A stretch of 64,000 bases of DNA from assembly GCA_963576735.1 (NCBI GenBank), contig OY755187.1, forward strand, positions 12,090,001 to 12,154,000, read 5' to 3'. How positions within the stretch are numbered: position 1 is the first letter of the stretch; each line of letters starts with the position of its first letter. Under the pieces are notes generated by a model. The model searched no databases, had not been told where the DNA came from, and saw only the letters and a list, made by a program, of their open reading frames with translations. Shown here in pieces: positions 33,011 to 46,400 of the stretch. The DNA comes from Bedellia somnulentella (taxonomy: Eukaryota > Arthropoda > Insecta > Lepidoptera > Bedelliidae). A program made the position numbers and the translations under genes.

Positions 33011-34055
33011 TTGGCTATTTGACTGTAATAAAAATATACATTTCTTTTATTTCATTAGTCTTAATATTTCTTTTTTGGAGCAATATGTAATAATGCGAGA
33101 TAAAAATATTGCATTATTTCACTAAAATCCGTCTTCTAAAATAAGTATTTTAGATGCAACTGTCACGTGGCTAAAACGACCGTGATTGGCTATTTCTATA
33201 ATGACGTAGATCGCGCAAAAACAGACTGTGTTTCGCTTCGCTCATTGGTGTTTAATGCGGAATTGACGTCATTTGTGCTACAGCCGCCATATTACTTAAA
33301 GTCGCGTTTTCGCGGTACATTTGAATATTGCATTTTCTTATAATTGAAACAACTTTTTGATTTTCGGATATTTTAATCGCGTGTTATTACATTATTTTTA
33401 AAGCCCGACGTTTCGAAAACTTTTCAGTTATCATGGTCATGGGAAGACTGAGGTGTTATTTGTTATTATACAGTACTATAGAATTATTAATACTAACAAC
33501 CTTCACAAAATTTTAAGTTACATTTGTGTTTAATATTTGCTATGTACAAAAAGAGCTAATGCTATCTGGAGTCTTGCTAGTGTTCGTCTCTCGCTTAGTT
33601 GTGCTAATGATCGGGTTCCAAGCAGGTGGTAATTGCCAACCATCATCTCTATTTAAGTTTGGTTTTTGTTATTACATTATTTTTAAAGCCCGACGTTTCG
33701 AAAACTTTTCAGTTATCATGGTCACGGGAAGACTGAGGTGTTATTTGTCATTATACAGTACTATAAAATTATTAATACTAACTACCTTCACAAAATTTTA
33801 AGTTACATTTGCGTTTAATATTTGCTATGTACAAAAAGAGCTAATGTATAACACGCGATTAAAATATCCGAAAATCAAAAAGTTGTTTCAATTATAATGT
33901 GCAATCGTGAAAATCTTAGAAAATACTATTGCATTTTCTTTTTCGATATTTATATAAAATAGCTAAAATGAAGACAGAAAAATATTTTTTTAGGGCCCCT
34001 TATAAACAAATTAACACCGTAAGATAGTTTTCAAAACTTAGTCAAATAGCCTATA
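33011..34055. mobile_element. MITE family D, copy 2, interrupted
   Basis: It has the same ends and body as copy 1 at 26283, with CRE TGACGTCA at 33264-33271. It is interrupted at 33340-33927 by another element. The two halves line up with copy 1 as an empty site. Confidence 0.85.
33340..33927. mobile_element. Element nested in MITE D copy 2, 588 bp
   Basis: ATTGCATTTTCTT occurs on both sides (33327-33339 and 33928-33940) as a 13-bp target duplication. Near-terminal inverted repeats contain AACAACTTTTTGATTTTCGG. Inside, about 170 bases beginning CATTATTTTTAAAGCCCGAC occur twice as a direct repeat (from about 33390 and 33673). A related smaller element with the same terminal GAATCGCGAAAG-type sequence is at 60060-60245. 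Confidence 0.75.
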
Positions 34056-34084
34056 TATGCAATGGACTAGTATATATAGCATAC

Positions 34085-34990
34085 TAGTTTATTGCCCGTG
34101 ACTTCATCTGCGTGGACTACATTTTTTGCATCCGGTTTACATCCAAAGTACCGAAACACTATCTTAACTTCTCATTTTTATATTTATATTCCCGCGGGAG
34201 TTGTAAAGGACATAAAGTACATTTAGGCTTTTAAAGTTATTGTTGGGCGATGCAGTTGGTGACCCATTACTAACAACCTTTATTTAACTACCTTTTCCCC
34301 AATCTATTTCCAAAAGTGGATGAAGAATTACGATTTCTGAAGCTATGGCTACTCTTTTATGGAATTTATGGCCGTAAGTATATAGTCATGAATTATTAAT
34401 AGATGAATTTCATAAATTCAATCGTACCAAGTTTTATGTTTCTAGACACAACAATGGCAAAAATCTCTATATTAACTTTCATTTGCTATATCAACCCCTT
34501 AGAGGTTGAGTTTCATAAAAACCTTTTTAATCTATCTTCTTCTATACTATAATAAGACTGTAACGAGGTCAAAACTGTACATTGAAGAAAAAAAATAAAA
34601 ACGGTGGAATATGTTTTATTTTCGATACTGAAGCCAAATTTGTTATTTTTGCAAAAAATGTCTGTCTGTCTGTCTGTATGTCCGTTCATCACGTTAATTC
34701 TACCGGATCGATCTTGTTCAAATTTGGCATGAATGTAGGTTATACACCTGGCCAACATATAGGATATAATTTATCCCGGATTTCGCAAGGGTTCCCACAG
34801 GAGCATAAAAAAACATAACTTTTATATGGTTCCCCATATTTACACGATTTATTTTTTCATCGACCGACTTTATCGGACTCTTCATTAATAGTCTTTTTGG
34901 AAAAAATAAGGGTTTCATCCATTTTCATCAAAATAATTGTGAAAAAAATGTAGTCCACGCGGACGTAGTCGCGGGCAAAAAGCTAGTTAT
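34085..34990. mobile_element. Helitron-like segment with family C repeat
   Basis: The left edge is ACTAGTTTATTGCCCGTGAC and the right edge is GTCGCGGGCAAAAAGCTAG before a T; they are inverted forms of one Helitron-type 3' end. Between them are a degraded family A piece (34200-34390) and a unit from about 34550 with TCTGTCTGTCTG and GGGTTCCCACAGGAGCAT. That unit is repeated almost unchanged at 58735-59130. Confidence 0.5.
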
Positions 34991-35242
34991 TTATAAGAAT
35001 CGTGAAACTAACCATTATGTACCAAGTTTCTATGTTCCTTTGAACGTTATTCATAAAAATATCTTTAGTAAGTATAGATACGGATATTATTTTGGCGCTG
35101 CGATGGCGGCCCGGTGGTGCAGCCCCCTAAACTGACCGTTGGTGATAGTGGGAGAGCTTGCAGCCATTGCTCGGGAATATGGGGACCGTTAGTAGTGGGT
35201 CTCCATCCAAAATAATGGCTTAAGTGAAGGGATAGTGCTTGA

Positions 35243-35272
35243 TATTAATATATATATATATATATATATATT
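35243..35272. repeat. (TA)n microsatellite
   Basis: A simple TA dinucleotide run of about 26 bases between 35246 and 35271. Confidence 0.9.
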
Positions 35273-35349
35273 GCTATTCTCAGCTAATAAAACAAAAAAA
35301 ATAATTGCAAAAAGCTTGAATAACCTGAGGTACGAACCCGGGACGATTG

Positions 35350-35728
35350 ATTCATAATAACATAACATAACATAAACGTTCACGCCGTTTATCCCCGAAG
35401 GGGTTGGCAGAGGTACCAATACTCCTGAACTCACATGGCAAGCGCCATCTAGATTCCAGAGAAGGTACCCACGTTTTGCTTAGACAGTGTACTCACGTGA
35501 TAGGGGGCAGGCCTATCGCCGTTTTGTACGAATACACTGTCACATGACTAAGTACAACTCAGCCATGTGGGTTTCCTCACGATGTTTTCCCTCACCGTTA
35601 GCAACCATGATAACTTAACCACACATATGACTTGAGAAAAGACAAATTGGTGTAGGCCCGTCCCAGGATTGGAACTCACGCCCTTCTGTTTTTCGGGCGG
35701 GTGTTCTACCCACTGGACTATCATGTCG
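35350..35728 (-). repeat. Family B tRNA-derived SINE
   Basis: A nearly full copy on the minus strand: tRNA-like head at the right, with B-box-like sequence and CCACTGGACTATCATG, and body ending at ATCCCCGAAGGGG near 35395. A piece of another tRNA-like repeat (GAACCCGGGACGATTGAT) abuts it at 35333. Confidence 0.75.
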
Positions 35729-35734
35729 CTTCAT

Positions 35735-36440
35735 TCATTCATAATAGTTTTAATTAAATATTCATAGTAGTTAGTTACACCGCTACGCCACGGGGACGTT
35801 ACCGGCGGTGTCAAAATTTTTATACGCTTTATTTTATATTAGTTTTACTTTTAACAAACTAATTTGTCATTGAAATGTACATTTATTTTGATGAAAATGG
35901 ATGAAACCTCTTAATGTAAAAAAAAAATGCTGCAATATGTTGAGCCATATATGAGTTAAGGTTTTTTGATGCTCCTGTGGGAACCCTTTCAAATTCCTCA
36001 TTTTCGAGGTTTCATCATCGTATCCTTTAGCTTCTAAATTTACATGTTTATATTCCTTTGCAATATATAAGTGGATGTAAAAAAACAGTTTAGACGATAA
36101 AACAAACAGTACGTCATCCCCCGGGAATTCCTCATTTTCGGGGATTCATTATAGTATTATTTAGCTTCTAAATTTACATGTTCATATTCGTTTGCAATAT
36201 AGTACCTTATATAAAACGACACACAGCGCCCGCCATTTCCAATCCATCCAGCAAGTAAACAATATTTTTGTTTTCCCTCGGGAACATATTTTTTCCCGGA
36301 TATAAAGTACCTTATTATTTAATCAAGGCTTTTAACTATACGTCTACAGAATTTCAAAGCAATCGGTTCAGTTTTTACGGCGTGAAAGCGAAACAAACAA
36401 ACAAATAAACTCACTTTCCGATTTATTATATTATATATTA
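35735..36440. other. Intergenic repeats
   Basis: A tandem-like pair (AATTCCTCATTTTCG at 35992 and 36127, each followed by TTTAGCTTCTAAATTTACATG) lies here. Then comes a Helitron-like or LINE-like end at 36350-36440 (AATCGGTTCAGTTTTTACGG). There is no gene. Confidence 0.45.
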
Positions 36441-36699
36441 TAGTGTGGATGCATGCATATAATATATTGCAATTCGCACAGCATGCCGTTGTTCCTCATC
36501 AACAAATGTTTGAGGAGGGATGTATGACATGTTCGAGGAAGATTATGATAATACTAAGATTGCCAAGGTGTGGTATGTCTGAAGTCTTATTTTGTGAAGG
36601 ATTGCTCAACTCAAGACTTCTGACTTCTGTGAATAACATGAAATTAGGACAAGTCTGGATTAATATGCTAGGATAATTTGCCGAATATAAAGCCATCTT

Positions 36700-36830
36700 T
36701 AAAGGGACCAACAACCTTTACTTTGCCATCTTTTCCCCACGCAACTTTCCAAAAGTGGCTGAGGAATTTCTAATTCCTTAGCTCTGGCTACCCCTTTTAG
36801 GGATTTACAGCCGTGAGTATATGTATGAAT
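36700..36830 (+). repeat. Family A, 3' half
   Basis: CCATCTTTTCCCCACGCAAC, AAAAGTGGCTGAGGAATTTC and TACAGCCGTGAGTATATGTA match the second half of family A. A family B fragment follows at 37030-37180. Confidence 0.65.
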
Positions 36831-37184
36831 GTATAAAGCCATTGTTGATGGAAAAGTTAGTATAGGAAAACCACGGAGAACTCATTTAGATTTTAGATAT
36901 GAATGAAGCTAATGAGCTTCGCCAGGATTGTTCAAAATGGTAATAAATAAATTTTCTCTGCCTACCCCAGGAACTAATGATGTATGTTATAATAATTCTC
37001 AGATTTTCTGGGAGTACAACTATATTTTTATATAAATTAACCACACATATAACTTTAGAAAAGACTAATTGGTGTACGCCCGATATGGACCCATGAATAA
37101 TATGGGGATATGATCCCATGCTTGTCTGCAGGAAATGCAGACAAGAATGCAATCTACCTATTCAGCTATCACGGTTGTTAATTA

Positions 37185-38340
37185 ATTAAACTTAAAATAG
37201 CACCATTTACACACACACAAAAAATAATATAGCACGTATACTTGAACGTCACCAGCATAAACGTGGACTTTGCTGTATTTTATGTGATTGACTATATCCG
37301 CAGTGTTATTCATAAAATTGTTCCTCAAATCGTTTCCAGCGGTACGCCTCTCGTATGCACATTCAGAAGAGTAAGTAAAAGGCCAGCAAACTACTTAACT
37401 TAGTCCATAGTCTCCGTCGTATAGCTTAGAATTTTCTCTACAACATACCAGAGCAGTGACTAATGAATGACCGTTCCTAAAATCAGACTGATGCTTTGGC
37501 AAAACATTGTTCCTCTCTACATACCCCGAAAGCTGATCGCAAACAAACAAACAACCTACCCTTTCAATTCAGCTATCTTTGATGCCCATGGGAAGATGCT
37601 TATTTCTCGCCAATCAGACATTAGAACAGGATTTGGCATTTTTGGAAAAGGGTGGATTTTGGCTGTCTTCTAAGCGTTTGAAAATTCACTCCAAACAATG
37701 TTTTTGGCAAGGTCAGGAAGTACGTCGAGTGTAAAAGGGTCAGTAGAAGGCATAGAACGAGTGAGTGGGGAAATCAGCGAGGGTTGGTATGGCATTTTCA
37801 ATTCAAATTAATAAATAATGAAAGAAATACATTTAGTTTCTGTAAAAAGGCAAAAGAACGCAGAAAGAAACATTTTGAAAGCGGGTGGAGAAATACTCAA
37901 CCGTATATTGTCAAAAGAAAGGTTTGAATTATATCTACCCGTACGTCCCTCGTCACCCCGCAATCTCTTCTCATTTTTATTCCGTTTGGCGGCATTTTAT
38001 TTTAATTTAGGATTTATGTATTTCATAATAGATTCTATGAACATACTAATATTGGTACTATCCATAGAATTAATATAGTTGGTACAAATACTATCGAAGA
38101 TGATTAAACTTTGGTAATTGGTAATTTGGCAATGGTATTGCTTTTTTCTACTAATCGAAATTTTGTAAAACATGATTGAACTTTATGGTAACGATAGTTT
38201 CACAAAACTGTCGATAGACTATTATACAAGTATTGCAAAATAGCAACACTATACTAGAAAGTTTTCGTCTGTGCAAACTGAGTCATAAATCATAGGAGCG
38301 GCAAGGCGACATCCTATACTTTGTCACACTCGTTCGCATT
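37185..38340. other. Intergenic DNA without recognised genes
   Basis: Short frames here have no conserved motifs. The sequence is AT-rich and may be old repeats. Confidence 0.35.
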
Positions 38341-38346
38341 CGCAGG

Positions 38347-39772
38347 ATAGGAGCCTGTCGCAGCCAACTGGATAAATCAGCCAGCTGACAAAGCAGCTAG
38401 CCGCTTAATTAAACGCCGGCTCCTAGTAAAGGGCTAAACTTCAGTAAGCCATTTAGTTGAACACGACGTCCAACCACTTGGCTGAACGTTATATCGCCGT
38501 CTGGTTATTTAGGGTGACTATGAGATTTTATGCAGCATGAAAATAAAACCAAATAACTTTAAACAATAAATTAAAAAAGTAATGCAAAGAGTGTGCTAAA
38601 AATTATGGGTATGTATTTAAATAGGCATCTAAAAATAAATACGCATCATACTTTAAAAAAAACTCGGGTACTTATTATGGCAGCAATACTGTAATTTATT
38701 TATTTAATACAATATTAACAATTAAAGGGCACAAAGCTTGGGCACACTAGCTCGCAATCGCAATACATGTCACTTCAGTATTATCATTTAAGCTTTCAGT
38801 TTCATTCTGTATGATTTTCAAACTAAATGGCTCTGATTCAGAATAAAGGCCAGGATTTGTTTCAAGTTGAATGACAACAGATACATGTGTATTAATAGGC
38901 TAGGCCCTAGGTAAAATACGCATCATGGGATTAAATGCTCTTCATTCCCAACCACCATAACATCATACTTGTGCGTCCAATAATATTACATTGTTTGATT
39001 ATAATTCATGGTCACCTTAGCATTTTGTATATAATTTAAAAATAACATAACATAAACGTTCACGCCGAATATCCCCGAAGAGGTTGGCAGAGGTACTAAT
39101 ACTTCTGAACATCACGTGACTTTGTCACCCGGTGTTCAGAGTACCCACGTTATGCATGGTGTACTCACGTGATAGGGGGCAGGCCTATCGCCGTTTTGTA
39201 CGAATACACTGTCACATGACTAAGTACAACTCAGTCATGTGGGTTTACTCACGATGTTTTCCCTCACCGTTAACAACCATGATAAATTAACCACACATAT
39301 GTCTTTAGAAAAGACAAATTGGTGTAGGCCCGACCCGGGATTTGAACACTAGTCGCTTGCATGAGAACCAAGTGTTCTACCCACTGGTCTATCACGGTTG
39401 GTATATATATAATTTATAACCTCCAAAACTTTCCAAATAGTCGCCAAAACTGCTATCATCTGTTAGGGCTGGTATATTTATTGAAATTTCCATGATTGAA
39501 CACTTTTAAACAGTTATTCTATTAATTTGAACAGAAAAATAATGTGAAATGAAACTTAAAATAATAAATTACTAAATTCAAATCACCCGCCTGACTTAAC
39601 GTCAGCCCAAACCAACGGGCTGACTATTCAATCAGCCGGGTGATTGGACGTTCAGTGACGATAATTCATTTTACAAGCGGGCTAGCCTTTTAACTAGGAG
39701 CCGGCGTTTAATTAAGCGGCTAGCTGTTTAATGAGCTGGCTGATTTAACCAGTTGGCTGCGACAGAGCCTAT
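38347..39772. mobile_element. Large TIR element with GGCTGA-rich arms
   Basis: The inverted arms of about 170 bases share GGCTGCGACAG, AGCCGGCGTTTAATTAAGCGG and repeated GGCTGA or CAGCC units. The left arm begins at about 38347 and the right ends at about 39772. A family B SINE is inserted at 39045-39398. There is no coding frame. The arms differ by small gaps, so the element is not very young. Confidence 0.75.
39045..39398 (-). repeat. Family B tRNA-derived SINE
   Basis: A nearly full minus-strand copy, inserted in the TIR element. It lacks about 10 bases at CATGGTGTAC compared with the copy at 9170. Confidence 0.75.
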
Positions 39773-39779
39773 TGTTTAC

Positions 39780-40334
39780 GCGTAGGGATGAGTACACCTT
39801 TTGTCGAAGCCACGGTTTTCGATTGATTATCAGAACTATAATGATTTTATTAGACTTATCCGATCCGATTGGTTTACAAAATTTTCTATTTGTTTTGTGT
39901 TTATAAAATGACAACTCATGCATACATTTGAAAATTAGTCTAAAAAAGTGCAATTTCATTTTTGTAAAAACCCCTCATTGTAGCACTTTAGAAATCCAAG
40001 CAGTCTCTGTTGCAACTGTTGCAAGACTTAACTATTTGTACATTATAGTATCTCATAAGAAATTAACAATAGTGCACCGACGACGATAATTCATTTTCTC
40101 ATCGATCATGGGCCTGAGCGTACGCCGCGTTCGCCCCTCACTACACCTGCTAGGCTGTTCCGATGATTTACGACTGAGTTCGCAAAGACGAAAAAACTCT
40201 GGTATTGGTATAGTCGAGTTGTTGTCACATCACTAACTTTGTTTTTGCATGTGTTGTTTTGAGGTTATTCGTATTTAATTCAGTAAACTTACTTATAATT
40301 TTTATATAGAATACAAGAAAATACAAGCCTGAAA
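39780..40334 (+). promoter_or_regulatory. Nat10 5' flank and probable promoter region
   Basis: It has a GC-richer part at 40085-40200 (TACGCCGCGTTCGCCCC), no clear TATA box, and a 5' UTR that probably starts within the last 200 bases. No repeat is recognised in the last 250 bases. Confidence 0.35.
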
Positions 40335-40442
40335 ATGGTGAAAAAGAAAATTGATAACCGTATTCGTGTGATGATTGAAAATGGTGTAAAATTGGGACAT
40401 AGAACTATGATTCTTTTAGTTGGGGATAAGGGAAGAGATCAA
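40335..40442 (+). CDS. Nat10: Nat10 exon 1
   Basis: The ATG at 40335, in context GAAAATGG, opens MVKKKIDNRIRVMIENGVKL then GHRTMILLVGDKGRDQ. NRIRxxIENGV and the VGDKGRDQ end match the start of NAT10 proteins, so this is the true start. The donor is GTATGT. Confidence 0.97.
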
Positions 40443-43400
40443 GTATGTTTTATTTTATTTACAATTATTATACTTAAATTATAGTTACAATAAAACATGG
40501 TAATTATATTAATAAAGTGCCAGAAATGACTCAATGCTTGCTTTTTATTATGTGATTTTAAAATTTTAGGTACCTATACTTTATGATATGCTAGTAAAGT
40601 CTACAGTCAAAGCTAGACCCACAGTTCTTTGGTGCTACAAAAATAAAGACGAAGCCATTAGCAAGTAAGTAACCCATATAAAGTTTTGTAATCCTATTTA
40701 AAAACAACACATGGCCTACAGGGTCCTTAGATTAAAGTGGAAATTATAGCATACTCGCTAAAGTGGCAAACATTGATTTGCCATTTTAATTATTGCTAGG
40801 GAGGGTTGATAAATAAAAACGAAATTTTGGGGGTGTACAATCCTTATCACTTAGGAGTATAAAAAATTGTTATAAAACTATTATCGAACCTACCGAATGT
40901 GTATGCAAAATATTATTGCTATTGGTTCAGCTATTTTGAAGGAGTTTAGCGGCAAACACTGACATGTGAAATTTATATATTAGATGGATATATTTATAAT
41001 AATCAATACATATTTGTGATGAACAAAACTAATAAGCAATATTAATGCCTAAGGTGGTCAGGCAGTAGAGCAGCATTCTGCTCATAATCCAGAGGTCTTG
41101 GGTTCAATAACTAGGTAGAAAATTCTTAAGTTTAATGTAATAATTGCTGTGTAGTGCCGGCTTAGAATGTCGCTACCCCTTTCTACCCACGGGTGTCGTA
41201 AAAGGCGACTAAGGGTATTGGGGCTTTTTATGGGATTTTTGGGCGATGCGGTTGGAGACCCATCACCAAAAACCTTTATTCTTACAATCTTTTCCCCACT
41301 CAATTTCCAAAAGTGGCTGAGGAATTCTTAGCTCTGGTTACCCCTTCTAGGGAAATATAGCCGTGAGTAGATGTATGTATGTATGTATGTTTAATGTAAT
41401 ATTAGCTTGAATCATCTGATTGTCTATAAAGTAAGATAATTCTATGCCTTGGAGGGAACATCAATCCACTTATCCCAGCTTGTATGACTTTAGTCGTTAT
41501 TAGTCTGCCAACCTACAATATGCTAGCATGGTAGAATGTTTCTAAACCACCATATGCTAGTAAGGTTCAAGTCCCTTGGTGGTTACTTAGTTATTTATAA
41601 TAATCTCATTCAGCATATCTGTACTAAATTATATGTTCTTCTTCACTTCATTACTTATCACTTGCGTTGAATTAAGAGTATTATATGGTCATTTTTTCCT
41701 TAGAGTGTTGCAGTTAAATATAATTTATTTAACCACCACATTTGAGTGTATATAATATATTTCTGTCTACTATATAAACACTCATGCTATTAGTTCACAT
41801 CACAGTTTGTATCCAGGGCCCTTTTGTATGATCTTGGCAAATCTCTCCAGCTAGATCTTCATTCAACAATCTTTTTATGTATGCCCTTTTCTTTCACAAA
41901 TGTGTATACAGGAAACAATGTTAATTTTAGTTATTTAATTACAATTATTTTTGTAATTATATGCAAAATAATGATTAGGCGAGAGGGCGCTAGTGCCACG
42001 GAAAACATTAACTCCGCGTAATTTAAATATTTACCACGATAAAAATTATAAGAATCAACAAATAGATGTATAGAAATACTCGGGAAAGATCAAATTATAA
42101 GTGATAGTGTTATTTCAGTGAATATTCGCATTAAAAGTGTTCAAAAGTGCAATATAAGGATATACAAATAACTTTTCGAAAATACAAATAATAAACACAT
42201 TATTATTTTTTATTTAAAAAAGAACCGCCTTCAAAAATCCAACTGAAAAGAATAAAATAATTTTTAATTATTTTATTATGTACACCTCTATTCAACTTCT
42301 TCTTTTTGAAGTCGGTGCCAAACCAATTTTCACGACAAAGAAGAACGAATATTAGTGGCCCGCTCCAGTGGAGTGAGTTCCCCTCCTCATCAGCGTATGT
42401 CAACCTTATAAACCTTCCTTTTCAATCAATCAATAAAAAAATTCGCATCAACATCCATTTCGTAGTTTTACAGATTAAAGTATACATAAGGATGTCCCTA
42501 TATCCCAGACAGGGACAGAGAACGCAACTTTGTTTTATACTATGTAGTGATTTAGATTCTCGACCGTCTTTTTACAGTGTTAGAAGTTTTGGTTGTGCCA
42601 ACTCTGTGCATGAATGTCCCTGTCGAATTGTTAATTCCGTTAGTTTGAAACCTGATAATCTAACATAACCTTACCCAACGTAAGTTTATTATCTCGCTAT
42701 CTATCTAAAATTATAACACTAGTATTTACAGTTTTACGGTGACATGTATATTATGATAATTTTTCTGCGGAGTGCGACGCATGCACACCAGGCTAAGCAC
42801 CGCTCACTGTACCCCACCTCCAGCCTATATAAATCGACGTCGTTGCGAGCGGATGAAATTTCTTGATTTTTGAGCGCGATTGTGTTACTGTTGTTGAGGC
42901 ACTATCGATTGATTTATTATTCGTATGGTTTTCTCTATGTAGCATGTTTCATTTTGGATTTGTTTGTTTGGCACCGACTTCAAAAAGAAGAAGTTGAATA
43001 GAGGTGTACATAATAAAATAATTAAAAATTATTTTATTCTTTTCAGTTGGATTTTTGAAGGCGGTTCTTTTTTAAATAAAAAATAATAATATAGTTATAA
43101 GTAACAATTATTTTTTTTCCGTTTAGCTTTTAATTTTAAGTTTTTCTTTTTCTTTTTTATTTCATACATTTTAGTGATAAGTTCTTAATTAACTCTGAGT
43201 TTTTTAAGTGAATAGTGAATTAGTGATAGTTTTTAGAGATAAGTTTTACTGTCCGTTTATTTTATACTTTTTTTAAGAGGTAGTGATAGGATTTGTTATT
43301 ATGACTTTAGCTTACTTGTTACTATTTTGTTGACCTGCGGGCCTAGGTAGAAAATCAAAGGATGCTTTAAGGAAAAGTCGCGTAAGGGAGAAGGAAACAC

Positions 43401-46400
43401 CCAACGAAAAAAACAGGGACTTCAAAATTAGAGAGCCAATGTTATGTAGCGTTGAGTCGTGTAAAATCCTTTGATTAGATGGCTTTAAGTGATATAGATT
43501 CAAAGAAATTACTTAACCATACCCATGACGAAAGAGCCTTGATTGAAATGACCAGGATGAAAAACATGATGTTGCAGTAGATATTTTTTTTCTTAAATAT
43601 AATTAAGAGTAATTTATTCATGTTTTTTATATACTTTTTTGTTTAATAATTTAGTAACTCTGTTTATTACTAATAAAAAAAAACTTTATTAACATATATT
43701 GATAAATCTCTGTCTAGTATGGATAACTTTACATACATACTTATAGGTCAAACTAAGAACCTCTTTTTTTTCGAGTCGGTTAAAGAACATAAACCTTCTC
43801 CTGAATGTTATAACATAAACTGATAACTCTTTGTCTAATAATAACTAAGAACCTTCAAACTTACATACATACTTATAGGTGAAACTCAGAAACTCCTTTT
43901 TTGAGACGGTTAGATCACTAAAACCTTCTCCTGAAAGTAACAAGTACTTTTCTGAAAGCCGCATCCAAATAGCTTAAGCGAAACGCGAGATAATCGCCGA
44001 CCAACATACATACATACAGGTCAAACACAGAACCTCCTTTCTTTTTGAGTCGGTTAAAGCACTAAAACCTTCTCCTAAATGTAAGGAATACGTTCCTGAA
44101 AACCGCATCCAATTAGCTTAAGCCAAACGCGAGATAATCGCGGACAATTATACATACATACATACATACATACATACATACAAACAATCGAACTGAGAAC
44201 CTCCTTTTTTGAAGTCGGTTAAAAATATGTAAAACAGTGTAAAGTGACTATATTATAACTCCTAAAGAAAATTCAGTTAAAGACTCAAAGTGATAAATTC
44301 TGCCTACAAACATCAATAACTTTACAAGAACCAGTGAACAATATAAATAACCCTTGGACCCAACGAATCCAACAATTCAAATTATTATAAATAATACAAC
44401 CTAGTGACATCTAGCAAATAAACTCAGAACTACTATACTAAATTGTTAAATACTCAATACAAGATTAAGTTAATTCCACTACTCACTACTAGAGGGCACT
44501 AAATTGATATATATACATAATACTGAAGATATTAAACAGGAATCTAAACAGCCCTACTTACTTACTTACTTATCATAAATAGAACTTTTATTATAAAAGC
44601 ATAAAAACATGGATCTGAAGTGTGCGGGATGTCAACAAAATATCCCTAATCGTCAGTTTCTCACATGTAGTCTGTGCAGCAACACCTACGATATCGAATG
44701 CGCAAATGTGTCAATCCAAAGATATCTCAATACTATGACTGGTGAACACAGGAAAACATGGAAATGTCCAGGCTGTCTTAGTAAGACTCCGAAAATGGGA
44801 AACACCGATAAACCCATTAACCCTAAATATAACGATCTAATAAAATCAATACCTGAAGGAAACAATATCACTACCAGAAAAAAACTAACTGATCGAAAAA
44901 ACCCAGATTCCACCAGGTTTTCAGATAGCTTTAGTATCTTAGGCGACACCATTGAAATGGATAATTCCATCCAAACTGAAACAAACACGAAACTTACGGC
45001 AGAAAACACGGAATTAACGGTAGAAAACTTAAGCAAAATTATAACAAAGAAACTAAGGGAAAATAATTCATCTATAATATCTAAATTACAGAGTACAATC
45101 CAAATAGAAATAAATAAGGCTATCTCCAAACTAAACGATGATATTACAAACGATATTAACTACTTGAACTCACAGAATATTGAAAGGCAGACAGAATTAG
45201 AACAAATAAATAGTAAAATTTTAACGCTGGAACAAGAAAATATATCTCTTAAAAAAGAAATAAAAGAACTACTCAACAAGTTCTCTACCTCACAAACAGA
45301 ACAACCATATGAAAGCGATAGCAAAAAAATTGTAATATATGGACTACAGGAGTATTACCAAGAAACCGAATACGAGTTTGAAATACGTCTTATAGAAACA
45401 TTCCGAGACACATTGAATATAGATCTGTATGGCTCCATTGAAGATACCTACAGACTAGGTAAATATCACAGCAGAAACCGACCCGTAGTAGTCGAACTCA
45501 TAAGCAAAAAAATGGTAAAATACATATTAGAAAATAAACACTACCTAGAAGGAACCCTACTATCAGTTGCCGAACACTTAGGAGAAAAAGCAAGAAAAGA
45601 CCGCAAAATATTAAGAGAAAAAATGCTAAAAGCCAGGGAAAAGGGATTGCATGCAGTAATAAGGAATAATATACTGTACATAAAAGGCAAACCAATCACA
45701 GTCAGTGACGAAATATACCATGAAAACAACCATGTAAATAAAATACAAAATAACGGAGGAGGCCGGGACCTGAGAAACATAAACAACAGCAGTACCCACG
45801 AAACTGATATACACAACTGCACTAAACAAAATAATAGAAGAGACCAGAACCCTACATTTCGTGCAGGCCAATCGATTTGAAATTCTCTACCAAAATATGC
45901 AGAGCCTTAACAACAAAACACACTTACTTGAAGCTTACCTGGAAGAAAACCCCAAAATTCAAGCTATTTGTATTACAGAAACATGGATGAAAAAGGAAAA
46001 AATTGAATTACTTTCCATAAACAATTACACAGTACGAGCTTCTTTCTGCCGCGAAAGGTTTGACTGTGGAGGTACATGCATTATTTTATCTAATGACTGT
46101 GAAAGTAAAGATAGAGTCGATTTGAATAACTTGTCTTTCGAGTATATTTTTGAGATATGCGCAGTAGAGTTAAATAAGTTAAATATATTACTAATCTGCT
46201 TATATTGGCCAGACTGTAGTAGAGAAATTGATGTTTTCTTTGATAAACTAGAAAAACTTTTAAGTATCATTCACACAAAAGAAAATAACAAAAACATAAT
46301 TATAGGGGGGGATTTTAACGTTGATTTTATGCCAAAAAGTAAGCACAACAATCTGAAACAAAGACTATCTAACCTTATGTTAATATATAACTTCATCCAA

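Noticed and set aside
34582..34818. Plus-strand frame also found at 58700-58912 and its antisense partner
   Set aside because: It is repeated because the DNA is a dispersed element; the translation has microsatellite-coded Cys-Leu-Ser runs and no domain.
44686..45129. Antisense frames over LINE ORF1
   Set aside because: They are shadows of the ORF1 coding strand with hydrophobic low-complexity translations.
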